64,000 nt of DNA from Candidatus Nitrosocosmicus arcticus. Lineage in GTDB: Archaea > Thermoproteota > Nitrososphaeria > Nitrososphaerales > Nitrososphaeraceae. The translations under genes were made by a program, and so were the position numbers. The DNA lies in assembly GCF_007826885.1 (NCBI RefSeq), contig NZ_ML675584.1:1-64000 (forward strand), written 5' to 3'. This document shows, in pieces, positions 29,955-39,128 of this stretch. Below the pieces are notes generated by a model. That model had not been told where the DNA came from. It searched no databases and saw only the letters and a program-made list of their open reading frames with translations. Numbering within the stretch: position 1 is the stretch's first letter; each line of letters begins with the position of its first letter.

Positions 29955-31977
29955 TTTTTAATATAACTCTCCTTTCAGATTGATTGTTTATTATGTTTAT
30001 TAAAGAATTGTATATTTCGGTATGAGACATTGGTCTACCATTATATTTTAGTATATTGTGATCTGATTGCATGGTTGTATTTTGCTTTATTAGAACGTCC
30101 AGTTGCGACAAATAATTCATTTCAATAATTGTCACTATTGTTTCGATAGTTGATGATGTATTGTCACTACTATGCAGTTTCTCTATCTTATTATTTACAA
30201 TGTTTTCCAAAAGTTTTCCTGGAAAAGGATTTAATAATTTGATTTGAAGGTACAAGAATTGAATTGTATCATCTGTTTCAGTTATTTTTTCTAATGAATC
30301 TAGAATTGCTCCTTTCGTAGATCCCCAACTAACTATTACCATTAATTTTTTCGATTTACTACTTGTACTATTTTCAAATTCGATCGTAATTTGTTCTTCT
30401 TTAGGTATTCTATTCTGTATTAATTCTAATTTAGACAATCTCTTTTCCATCATGCTAATCCTAGTCTCTGGGTCTTCGGTTATATGACCCATCTCGTCAT
30501 GTTCATCGCCTGTATTCCAGAATATACCATTTTCTGTGCCTAACGGTACGCGCATGGAAATCGGATTATCGCTCAATTCGAACCTTTTAAAGTGATCTGA
30601 AAAGCCTTGTTGTTTAATCTCTAATGAATTACCCTCCAATATCTTCCCCCTTTCAATCTTCAGATTTTTATATTCAAATGGGTTGCATGTAATGATGCTA
30701 TTAGAAAGATACTTGTCTAACATGTGGATAACTGGTGTCTGGAAAATATCCGCGTAATTGAATACTCTAATTGTATCGTAAAAGCTTTCTTCGATATCTC
30801 CAGAGGAATATACTATCCTTGGAAATTCACCATGTCCTGCATTAATTGCGAATAACAGATCTCCTTGTTCTTGTCTTGTGGGTAGTCCAGTCGAAGGTCC
30901 TGCTCGTTGATACAAACTAACCAATAAAGGAACTTCATTTATTCCTGCCCATCCTAATGCTTCTGCCATCAAAGAAAATCCTGGACCTGAAGTAGTAGTA
31001 CAGGCTCGGACACCGGTTAAAGCCGCTCCGATAGCCATAGTTATAGCGGCTATCTCATCTTCTGTTTGAATTACTACCACTGATCCATTATTTTTATCAT
31101 TTTGTTCTAGAATCTGGTTTAACTCTAGATATTCACTGTCATCGGTAGCTGGCGTAATAGGATAATATGTTTGAAATCTACAGCCCGCCACCATTTTTCC
31201 TAGGGGTGAAGTTTGATTCCCTTGTGCAATAATGGAATTACTATTCGCTTCATTCTGGATCTTTGTGACAAATAAAAATTTTTCTGGTATCGCACCGATA
31301 CTCTCCTTAACATAAGAATAAGTGAAATTTGCCGCTTTCACATTGAGTTCTGCTATCTTTGGTTTGTTAGCAAATGTATCTTGTATCCCTTGTTCCATAA
31401 GGGGAATATCAAAATCTAAAACCGCCAATGAAGCCGCAAGTGACATTACGTTGGTAATTCTTGCTAATTTACTTAGAGAATGATCTTTAATTTCCTCCGA
31501 AAACTTGTTTATTAATTTAGTATATGGTAATTCTACCAGTATGACTTTCCTCTCTTTGAGCTCCTCTATTATTCCTGCAAGACTATATTCTTTGTACTTA
31601 CTCTTTAAGATGTGTGCTATCCTCTTTTCGGATGATTTGTCTAAGGTGTGGATATCCTCAATTTTCTTTCCCACAACATCCGGATCATAAATCAATATAC
31701 CGCCTTCTAATAAGAATGGGGAATGTCTTACTATTGTCTCAGCATCAAAAGTTACAAGAATGTCAATATCATCAACAGGAGACCTTACAATTTGATTTGA
31801 AAATCTCACAGAGAAGTAGCTATGTTCTCCCTTTATGTTCGAGTGGTACTCTCTCTTACCAAATACATTCAAACCCGACATCGCTATGGATTTTAGAAAT
31901 ATGTGGGACGCCGAATCTACTCCACTTCCTTGAGGCCCACCAATAACCCAAGAAATGGACTCTCTAGAAATAACCAT
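29944..31977 (-). CDS. korA: 2-oxoacid:ferredoxin oxidoreductase, fused gamma-alpha subunit
   Basis: The 677-residue protein begins with a gamma domain (about residues 1-190; WVIGGPQGSGVDSASHIF) followed by the alpha domain with MVAGCRFQTYYPITPATDDS near residue 260, then TTSGPGFSLMAEALGWAG. The gamma-alpha fusion plus separate beta is the two-subunit archaeal architecture. It is probably translated with the beta gene. The operon sits between amoA and amoB on the opposite strand and is preceded on its own strand by a small cysteine-rich ORF. Confidence 0.93.
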   Translation of the reverse strand: MVISRESISWVIGGPQGSGVDSASHIFLKSIAMSGLNVFGKREYHSNIKGEHSYFSVRFSNQIVRSPVDDIDILVTFDAETIVRHSPFLLEGGILIYDPDVVGKKIEDIHTLDKSSEKRIAHILKSKYKEYSLAGIIEELKERKVILVELPYTKLINKFSEEIKDHSLSKLARITNVMSLAASLAVLDFDIPLMEQGIQDTFANKPKIAELNVKAANFTYSYVKESIGAIPEKFLFVTKIQNEANSNSIIAQGNQTSPLGKMVAGCRFQTYYPITPATDDSEYLELNQILEQNDKNNGSVVVIQTEDEIAAITMAIGAALTGVRACTTTSGPGFSLMAEALGWAGINEVPLLVSLYQRAGPSTGLPTRQEQGDLLFAINAGHGEFPRIVYSSGDIEESFYDTIRVFNYADIFQTPVIHMLDKYLSNSIITCNPFEYKNLKIERGKILEGNSLEIKQQGFSDHFKRFELSDNPISMRVPLGTENGIFWNTGDEHDEMGHITEDPETRISMMEKRLSKLELIQNRIPKEEQITIEFENSTSSKSKKLMVIVSWGSTKGAILDSLEKITETDDTIQFLYLQIKLLNPFPGKLLENIVNNKIEKLHSSDNTSSTIETIVTIIEMNYLSQLDVLIKQNTTMQSDHNILKYNGRPMSHTEIYNSLINIINNQSERRVILKNGV

Positions 31978-32042
31978 TAATTATATTAATATCCGCACTT
32001 GTTCTTATTATAGTTTCAATCAAACATGATTTGGAAGATCAC

Positions 32043-32201
32043 TCAACCGCCAGTCATCGAGTCGTGAAGACAACACTCACATTTGTCTCCTTTTCCACAG
32101 TAAGGGCATACGCACATGCAAGCTTCAAGAACATTTCCACAAAGATCACATAAAACATTATCTTCGTTTTCATTTAACTGGAAATCAGTTCCTTGATTCA
32201 A
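32043..32201 (-). CDS. Small cysteine-rich (zinc-ribbon-like) protein, 52 residues
   Basis: A minus-strand ORF with TTG start encodes 52 residues containing nine cysteines: CDLC near residue 18, CMCVCPYC at residues 28-35 and CECC at residues 41-44. The paired CxxC and CxC spacing fits one or two structural zinc sites or a metal-binding protein. It lies 65 bp upstream of korA on the same strand and may belong to that operon. No ATG is available, and an in-frame stop lies only four codons upstream, which fixes the start. Confidence 0.6.
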   Translation of the reverse strand: MNQGTDFQLNENEDNVLCDLCGNVLEACMCVCPYCGKGDKCECCLHDSMTGG

Positions 32202-32912
32202 TAACCTATTTTAATCAGATCATCGTATTAATACTTATACCTTAGTTTGAATAGAATTTGTTTTTGAACTTGTGGTTACATTTTACCATAGTACAATGCC
32301 CATTTTAGACTTATTCGCACTACTTGGTTCTAATGAAATGATTTATGTATATGATAAAGGAATTGTTCCTTTTCGTTAAAACCTTCAAGCTTTGGTAAAA
32401 CTCAAATCGATTCAATTAATAGATTACAAGACCAAATGATATACTATTGCTACGACAATTCGGATATAATTAATCCAAGTTCTAAAATTTTATTTAGCTC
32501 ATACTACATCCGACAAAATTCTAAACAATTATTCATAATACCCGTAAATAAAGCTAGATAATTGCTCTAATGAAATATCCAAGTTTTAGTCTATATCATA
32601 ATCATATTACAATTAGATCATGTCCTAAAAAACAATGAAGATGGTTCATTCTGTGATTCCCAAACCCTGGATTCATATTATTTGATATTGAATATTTAGA
32701 CACTGGGCCGTTAGATGATTAGAATAATGTCCACTTAATAGGATTGGAGCTTTTGCATCCTACATAATTATTTATCTTCTACAACGAATTTTGTAATAAG
32801 CTTGATATGTTATAGAATTTTGACAATGTTTGATTAATGTTATAAAAATTTGATGTTTAATGAATATAGGATACAGCAAACTTTTTATCTATGTAACAAG
32901 TTGAATCCCTAG
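32202..32912. other. Gene-free stretch upstream of amoB
   Basis: About 700 AT-rich bases hold no supported ORF. The proximal end carries the amoB promoter: ACTTTTTATCTATG near 32879-32892, centred about 28 nt before the amoB ATG. Confidence 0.5.
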
Positions 32913-33491
32913 ATGAATAAGAAAAGCGGCAACAAACCCGCTATGGTGTTTCTAATTGTAACTTTTATCGCAGGAGCATCCATGTTAGCTAGTATTATTG
33001 CACTACTTCCAATGGCTGATGGTCACGGAGTTCAAGCTCAGCTTCAAAGCAGATTCGTAAGAATCAACAATGAAGCCTTTTCAGCACAATCCCTAAACAC
33101 TGGTGACACATTGGTAGTTACAGGCGAGCTTCAAAGTTTGGTAAATAGACCCATGAGAGGTTGGATATCCCTTTTCAGTGAATCTACTAATGCTGGTAAC
33201 AGATGGGAATTCATTAGTCGAGACCCACCAGGAAACATCCTCGAAATTCAACCACAAGAAACTATTCCATATCGACTTGAGGCAAAGGCCCTAGAACCTG
33301 GAATTTATCACGTTCACACACAACTCAATCTAGCAAATGTGGGTCCAGGTTTGGGTCCAGGTCAAACTATTCAGGTAGTTGGCGAACCAATACTTAAACC
33401 AATTCCTTGGAACAACATAATATATCAGAGCATAATTATTGCTGCTGGGCTTGGAGTAACGTTTGCTACAAGACCGTGGCAAGTAATTTAA
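32913..33491 (+). CDS. amoB: Ammonia monooxygenase subunit B (archaeal)
   Basis: The 192-residue subunit begins with an N-terminal hydrophobic helix (about residues 10-33). The following GHGVQAQLQSRFVRIN carries the copper-binding histidine right after the signal/anchor, and IYHVHTQLNL near residue 130 supplies the HxH copper ligands. A C-terminal membrane helix lies near residues 168-186. It has the normal length for the short archaeal form, which lacks the second cupredoxin domain of the bacterial protein. It is separate from amoXA and has its own promoter. Confidence 0.98.
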   Translation: MNKKSGNKPAMVFLIVTFIAGASMLASIIALLPMADGHGVQAQLQSRFVRINNEAFSAQSLNTGDTLVVTGELQSLVNRPMRGWISLFSESTNAGNRWEFISRDPPGNILEIQPQETIPYRLEAKALEPGIYHVHTQLNLANVGPGLGPGQTIQVVGEPILKPIPWNNIIYQSIIIAAGLGVTFATRPWQVI

Positions 33492-33894
33492 TCTACTTTT
33501 TTTTCCATAATTAATCAATGTATTGTAATTCTTTTATAGTAATTCTGGTTGAAAATCACTAGTAATTTTTTGGAATCTTTTTTCAATTACTAATTTAACT
33601 ATCTTAAAAAATTTATAAATAATATTTTAATCAAAATATTAGATTTTGCATAAGTTATGCTGATACCTTATGCTTTCGTGATGCTCTTATGAGACGGATT
33701 TTATTCAAAATTGTAGTAAAAAAGTTTTTATTTTCCATTTCTATGTATTTGATTTAACATAATTATTTTTAAATCTTTTGCGAAACCTGTACAATCAATC
33801 ACTAGTTATTTTTTTTGGTTAGAAATCAATATTAATAGTATGACAATTGGCCACTAAGAGAAATCTTTTTTTATTTAATGGGTAAGAAATTGTT

Positions 33895-34308
33895 ATGCAA
33901 GAAGTGGTAAGTGAAATCATGTCTAGTCATGTTGTTACAATTAATTCTGATAAATCTGCATTAGATGCTGCTCTGCTGATGAAAGAAAAAAGGATTAGCT
34001 CTCTGATAGTTCAGGATAATGATAAATTGCTTGGAATCATTACGGAGCGAGACTTTGTTAAAAGGGTTTGCGCTAATGACAAGGTATCCTCAGAAGTGAA
34101 GATATCTGAATTAATGTCCAAGATTCAGACCTATGCAGCACCTGATACTCCTGTGGATGTTGCGGTTCAACGAATGATCAATAATCGAATAAGGCGATTG
34201 CCTGTTATATTGAATGGGAAGGTGATAGGGATCATCACTGTCACTGATTTAGCTAAAGAATTACGCAGAATCATGCTAACTCAAGGCATAGTCGAACTTA
34301 TTGATTAG
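33895..34308 (+). CDS. Tandem CBS domain protein
   Basis: The 137-residue protein has two CBS domains: about residues 4-63 (EIMSSHVVTI to IGIITERDFVKRV) and 73-130 (ELMSKIQTYAAP to IGIITVTDLAKEL). Likely ligand is an adenine nucleotide. It is a paralogue of the gene at 21600, sharing the same order and ESDLVKRV/ERDFVKRV motif. It is monocistronic, 400 bp after amoB. Confidence 0.87.
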   Translation: MQEVVSEIMSSHVVTINSDKSALDAALLMKEKRISSLIVQDNDKLLGIITERDFVKRVCANDKVSSEVKISELMSKIQTYAAPDTPVDVAVQRMINNRIRRLPVILNGKVIGIITVTDLAKELRRIMLTQGIVELID

Positions 34309-34394
34309 AAATCACTTATTTATTATATATTAAATGACATTTCCTTTTGTTACCCGTAACCCTTAATTTGTCATGTGAACCTTTTGTATGCTGT

Positions 34395-34625
34395 ATGAAT
34401 AATCTTAATAAAAAGGTAATACTTAAAAAATGGATACCGATCATTATAATTATTTTTGCAGTGTCGTCAGTGCTCGGATTATTATTGGGGATCTCTGGAT
34501 CTCAGATTCTCTCAGCCATTGTCATATCTTTAATCTTGATAACTTCTGCATTATTATTCCAAATGGTGGGTCGAAATCGTTTTGACAACCAGAATGACAA
34601 AATGGGATTATCACAATGTTTGTAG
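34395..34625 (+). CDS. Small two-helix membrane protein
   Basis: The 76-residue product starts MNNLNKKVILKKW and has two hydrophobic helices at about residues 15-33 (IPIIIIIFAVSSVLGLLLG) and 38-54. The ORF is open to 34347, but ATG 34395 gives the typical positive-inside start. Function is unknown. No family is recognised. Confidence 0.45.
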   Translation: MNNLNKKVILKKWIPIIIIIFAVSSVLGLLLGISGSQILSAIVISLILITSALLFQMVGRNRFDNQNDKMGLSQCL

Positions 34626-34797
34626 GGATTTTTATTATAGGGACTGTCTATGCCCGCTTAAAGTATGAACCGCAGAACATCGAGTTAAATATTTGAAATG
34701 TTCCTTAGCGTATTACTGTTGAACATTTATTGATTTCCTTTTTCTTGACTGTACCAATGACTTTCTAAAAGTATTCACTCTAAATGAAACTTCCAAT

Positions 34798-35749
34798 TTG
34801 AAAATATTGCAGAACCATATACTATCCGAGATTAACACAGATCGATTCAGTGCTGGACTCCGACCCGTAGCTTTAAGTGATAATAAGGCTGCACAATATC
34901 ATGCCGCCGAAATACTAAAATCAGAGCTTTTATCTCATTGGAGCAAGAATGGATTAAAACCCTACATGTTATATTCTTTATAGAATGGTACGGGATATGT
35001 ACAACAAAACATAGGTCAAATCAGCTATATTAATTCCGGCGATACTATAAAAGGAATAACATCTGATTCTTTTTGTACTAATAATTCCAAAATACATTGT
35101 GAGCCGCTAGATCCTTTTGACGCAATCGATAAGATAGAAAATTCTATGATATTGAATGATTTTTTATGTTGTCAAGATGGACATAAAAAATAATATTTTG
35201 GACAAATTTCATACGGATGTAAGTATCGGCATAGCTTTCAATGAATATTATTTCGTTCTCGTACAGAATTTTGAGAACAACTATCTGAGATACGATTTAT
35301 CAAATGAAAACGATCAAAAGTTCTTAATTGAATCTAGAATCCTTGATCCAAATGTAAATCTGCAATTAAGTCATATTTCGATCTATTTTGATAATCTACC
35401 TGACAAGTTGGATTACGAAGAGAACAAAAATAAGTTAGATTATAGCATGGGTCAGCTAGAGTTAATAGTCAGTAAGCCATTGAAATTTTATGAACAGTAC
35501 ATTCAACCGGAATCTTATCGTATAATCGAAGCAGAAAATTGGGATGTTCACAATCACAGCATAAATATTTCATTTAAACTTCCTAATGATTTGCAAATAA
35601 ATGACAGGACGGTAACCATCTTAATGTACGCTAATAACAAAACTGAAAATCCTCAAATTCCTAACACTAATGATAGGATTTCTCAAAGGGAATTAGTTCC
35701 GCTTACCTCATACACTATCCCAAACAAAGTGATTTCAAGGATAGACTAA
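34798..35749 (+). pseudogene. Broken CAP/SCP-domain protein gene
   Basis: The first 61 codons (INTDRFSAGLRPVALSDNKA, then HSHW-like LLSHWSKNGLKPYMLY) match the N-terminal half of a CAP/SCP domain. TAG at 34981-34983 then interrupts the frame, but the same frame continues with NGTGYVQQNIGQ, as in intact relatives. Near 35185-35190, a run of six A shifts the frame by one; the next frame carries NNILDKFHTDVSIGIAFNEY and FVLVQNFENNY, the C-terminal CAP motifs. No signal peptide precedes the domain. One stop, one frameshift and a missing N-terminus together indicate a pseudogene. Confidence 0.8.
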
Positions 35750-36326
35750 GTGTGATTTTTTGATTGGATGTGGCTTTTTTGCAGTCCTTTATTTTACTAC
35801 TGTGGTAGAGAAAGTCTACAAGGGATGACCATCTACTGGTCTGCCCATATATGTTATTCTGCATTCAATTATGATAAATAATTAAAAACAATGAACAGCG
35901 AAGAAAAATTTCGACTCTAATATGACTTGGAAGTCTTCCAAAAATGCTATTTTCTTTTTACCTCTTATGATGACATTCTTTGCCTTTCTAGACTCGATTA
36001 TTTATTGATCTTCATTAAACACTTTTACTTCAATATAAGGCCGTGGCATTCTCTTTGGGAATGATTTTTTTATATTATTTAAAGCATATTAAACTAATAG
36101 GGATAATTATTAAATCAAATTGATCCTAATTCCTCATTCACAATGTATCATGTGCATGAAATATATGTAATTTCAAGACATTTAATTTTCCATGATTATC
36201 CTCTGAAACTGACTTGGGGGGGATATAGGATTAATACATTACCAGTTAGGATAAATTTGATTATATCTGTGTAAGTAGGTAAGCAGGTTGTAGGGCTTCA
36301 ATTGAAATTATAAAAATATAGAGATG
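35750..36326. other. Gene-free stretch
   Basis: About 580 AT-rich bases without a supported ORF. A small hairpin CATTC/GAATG followed by seven T lies near 36048-36071 and could act as a terminator for plus-strand transcription. Confidence 0.35.
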
Positions 36327-38129
36327 CTACTCAATATTCTTGAGCTCATTTATTTTATCATTAACGAGATTAAACCCTCTCTGCCAAAAATCTTCTTTAG
36401 AAATATCAATTCCCTCACTCAAGAGCAAATCTTCTGGTTTTTTCGAGCCCCCAGATGACAGGATACGAATGTATTTGGGTATGAATCCTTTACCTTCATT
36501 CTTGAATTGCTGATATAACGACATTACAAGCAAATTTCCAAATGAATAAGCATAGCAATAGAAAGGTGAGTGATAAAAATGAGGTATGTACAGCCATTCG
36601 TATCTAAAATCATCAGATAGTTTTAACGAATTTCCGAATTGTTCTCTTAAATTATTCATGTAAATCTCTGATAATTCGTCTATACTTGTAGCACTATTTT
36701 TCCCTATCATTTCATGAGCCGATGTTTCGAAAATTGTAAAATACGCTTGCCTCATAATAGTCGCATAAAAGTCATCTATCTGTTCAGCTAACATGATTTT
36801 CTTATCTTTCTTCTTGACCTGATCCAAAAGTCGATCGTTAAGTATCATCTCTCCAAATACTGACGCAGTTTCTGCTAGTGGTAATGAAGAATGCTGTACG
36901 CTAATCGGTTTATCTGCTGCAAGAACACTATGGATCGCATGCCCAAATTCATGTGCCATGGTTGAAATGTCTCTTAAAGTACCATCAAAATTCAAAAGTA
37001 CATAGGGGTCGACTTTGGGACTGATTGTTGAACAGAAAGCTCCACCTTGTTTGTTGTCTTGAAGTTTTGAGTGAATATGTTTCTTAGTAACCATATGTTG
37101 CACTATTGTTTTAAACTCTGGATGAAAGTCATTAAAAGCATCTAAAACCATTTTTAGAGCTTCTCTATAAGTAATTTTCTCCTGATTTTGCGATTTCAAT
37201 GGGGCATATAGATGATATCTCTCTAGTTTTTTAACCTTAAGGATCTTAGCCTTTTCCTTAAAATACTGGTGAAAAACTTTAGAGTTAGATCTGCATACAT
37301 TAAGAAGCGCCACAATTGTCTCATCGCTAATGTTGTTTGATAAGTTCCTTACTGAAATGGGTGTTGGAAAGCCTCGAAGTAAGACGTATTCATTATTCCA
37401 ATTTAAAATTCGGTTGATGTATATCTCACCTAGGACTCCGCTGTTTTTCTTATAGGTTGTCAACAACGATCTATAAGCAGCAACTCTTTCGGAAGATATT
37501 GAACTTCTTACTAAAGAAACTAGCTTCTCCTTGTTAGTAATAGTTTTTCTTATCTTTCTTGTTCCTCTTTCTTCAATATACTCAAACTCAAAACCATTAG
37601 TCATTCTATCATAAATCTTGATTAGTGCACTCATTCCTGTAACATCTAGTATATTTATTATTTTCTCCTCTGCTTCATTGAGAGTATATTTGGACATGGA
37701 ACGCTCATGAAGTAAATAATCTTTGTAAACATCTGGAGCTCCTTTTATTAGACGATCGGCATTTTCCTCATCTAACGCCTTCTTGAACCATAAATCAAAG
37801 AACAAAAGTTTGTTTGATATTTCTGTAGAAAAAATATTTACTTTTGTAACTAATGCACCTACATCATTCGAAGAAGTATCTTCAGCGTACTTCAAATGAG
37901 CGTACCCAGTAACATAACTTAGAGATTCTGCAATTTCTTCTGAGTCCTTAATCAATTTCATAAAATCAGTTGTAGAAATATCATGTCCTAAAGTTGATTT
38001 TTTCTCTTCAAAGTTTACTACTTTAGTATTGATATCACTCAATGATTTGTTGAACTCATTTTTGACCGGATCCTTCAAAAGTTCTGATAAATCCCACTCA
38101 CCTGTTTTCACTTTCAAACCTTTTGACAT
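36327..38129 (-). CDS. pepF: Oligoendopeptidase F (M3 metallopeptidase)
   Basis: This 600-residue cytosolic zinc peptidase degrades short peptides. The zinc motif HEFGHAIHS lies near residue 390, with the third ligand glutamate in LAETASVFGE about 25 residues later. The YKIPHFYHSPFYCYAYSFG-like segment (here YIPHFYHSPFYCYAYSFG) near residue 507 forms the substrate pocket. The length is the family norm. It stands alone on the minus strand. Confidence 0.93.
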   Translation of the reverse strand: MSKGLKVKTGEWDLSELLKDPVKNEFNKSLSDINTKVVNFEEKKSTLGHDISTTDFMKLIKDSEEIAESLSYVTGYAHLKYAEDTSSNDVGALVTKVNIFSTEISNKLLFFDLWFKKALDEENADRLIKGAPDVYKDYLLHERSMSKYTLNEAEEKIINILDVTGMSALIKIYDRMTNGFEFEYIEERGTRKIRKTITNKEKLVSLVRSSISSERVAAYRSLLTTYKKNSGVLGEIYINRILNWNNEYVLLRGFPTPISVRNLSNNISDETIVALLNVCRSNSKVFHQYFKEKAKILKVKKLERYHLYAPLKSQNQEKITYREALKMVLDAFNDFHPEFKTIVQHMVTKKHIHSKLQDNKQGGAFCSTISPKVDPYVLLNFDGTLRDISTMAHEFGHAIHSVLAADKPISVQHSSLPLAETASVFGEMILNDRLLDQVKKKDKKIMLAEQIDDFYATIMRQAYFTIFETSAHEMIGKNSATSIDELSEIYMNNLREQFGNSLKLSDDFRYEWLYIPHFYHSPFYCYAYSFGNLLVMSLYQQFKNEGKGFIPKYIRILSSGGSKKPEDLLLSEGIDISKEDFWQRGFNLVNDKINELKNIE

Positions 38130-38231
38130 GGGTTTAACTTGTATTCGTCGGGTTTATTTATCTTTAAAACCATAAAAAACGAATCGGGGCATCTGAACAT
38201 AGTTGAATTATAAATGATATTTATTGACTTT

Positions 38232-38972
38232 CTAATTTCTAAAAATTTTCTTTTGTAGTAAATCATAAGTGCGTATTGCTTGATCCCTTTCTAATATCAG
38301 AACTATTTCATTACTACTAAAAAAAACGTTATTCAGAGTAATTTTATAATTGTTCAAAACATCAAATATGTTAAACAGCAGTTGTCTTATTCCCAATATG
38401 TTATCGGAAAACAGAGTTATTGTAATTCTTGATAAACCTTCAGTTATTTTGCCATTACATTTTTCTGTTAATGATGTAATTACTTTTCTTGAAATAAACA
38501 TATCCTCGGTTACTATCCTTATTTTTTCGGTAGTTCGTATCAAATTGTAATCCAACAGAGTTTCTTGCGTAAATTCATTCAACAAATCATTTACATTTTT
38601 GAACGAATTTTGATTACCAAGGTCAATATCGATGATGCTTCCAGTCAGTTTCATCCTTGCATCTTGTGAAGATATAAACGATTTTTGCTCTTGAAAATTG
38701 TTTCCACTTAAATGATTTCCTTGTGTCTCATCTTCAGATCGTAGATTTTGTAAATTTTTTGATTTATTTATCAGATCGGCGAATCTCTTTATAGCCACTA
38801 CAATTGTCCCTGTGTTAACTCGCGTTCCAGTAACTAATTCTACATCGGGTTGTATCTTGTTGGCTATTGCGGTGTAATTAGCAATTTCAGATTTTACCGC
38901 TTTTAAGTATAAATCATTCGACAAGATGATCTCTTTTACAGCCTGTGGGACCGAGATATCTCGGAGGTACAT
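38232..38972 (-). CDS. ACT-like regulatory domain protein, unknown
   Basis: The 246-residue soluble protein starts with a helical region (residues ~1-65; ELVTGTRVNTGTIVVAIKRF) and contains two ACT-like beta-alpha-beta units: about residues 110-165 and 172-240 (SRITITLFSDNILGIRQLLF onward). It resembles a conserved archaeal family of unknown role that may sense small ligands. There is no catalytic domain. It is divergent from the CDC48 gene, sharing a ~150-bp promoter region. Confidence 0.6.
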   Translation of the reverse strand: MYLRDISVPQAVKEIILSNDLYLKAVKSEIANYTAIANKIQPDVELVTGTRVNTGTIVVAIKRFADLINKSKNLQNLRSEDETQGNHLSGNNFQEQKSFISSQDARMKLTGSIIDIDLGNQNSFKNVNDLLNEFTQETLLDYNLIRTTEKIRIVTEDMFISRKVITSLTEKCNGKITEGLSRITITLFSDNILGIRQLLFNIFDVLNNYKITLNNVFFSSNEIVLILERDQAIRTYDLLQKKIFRN

Positions 38973-39128
38973 TATATGTAATAAATAGTTCTGGAATAAA
39001 ATAAACTTTACTATTTATTCAAATAATTTATATAATGTATAAATTATTTCATAATGTAATGGGTTTGTAATGTGATTATTCTAATTATATATCTTTATGA
39101 GATTTTTCACTTTCTGTACACGAGGTAG

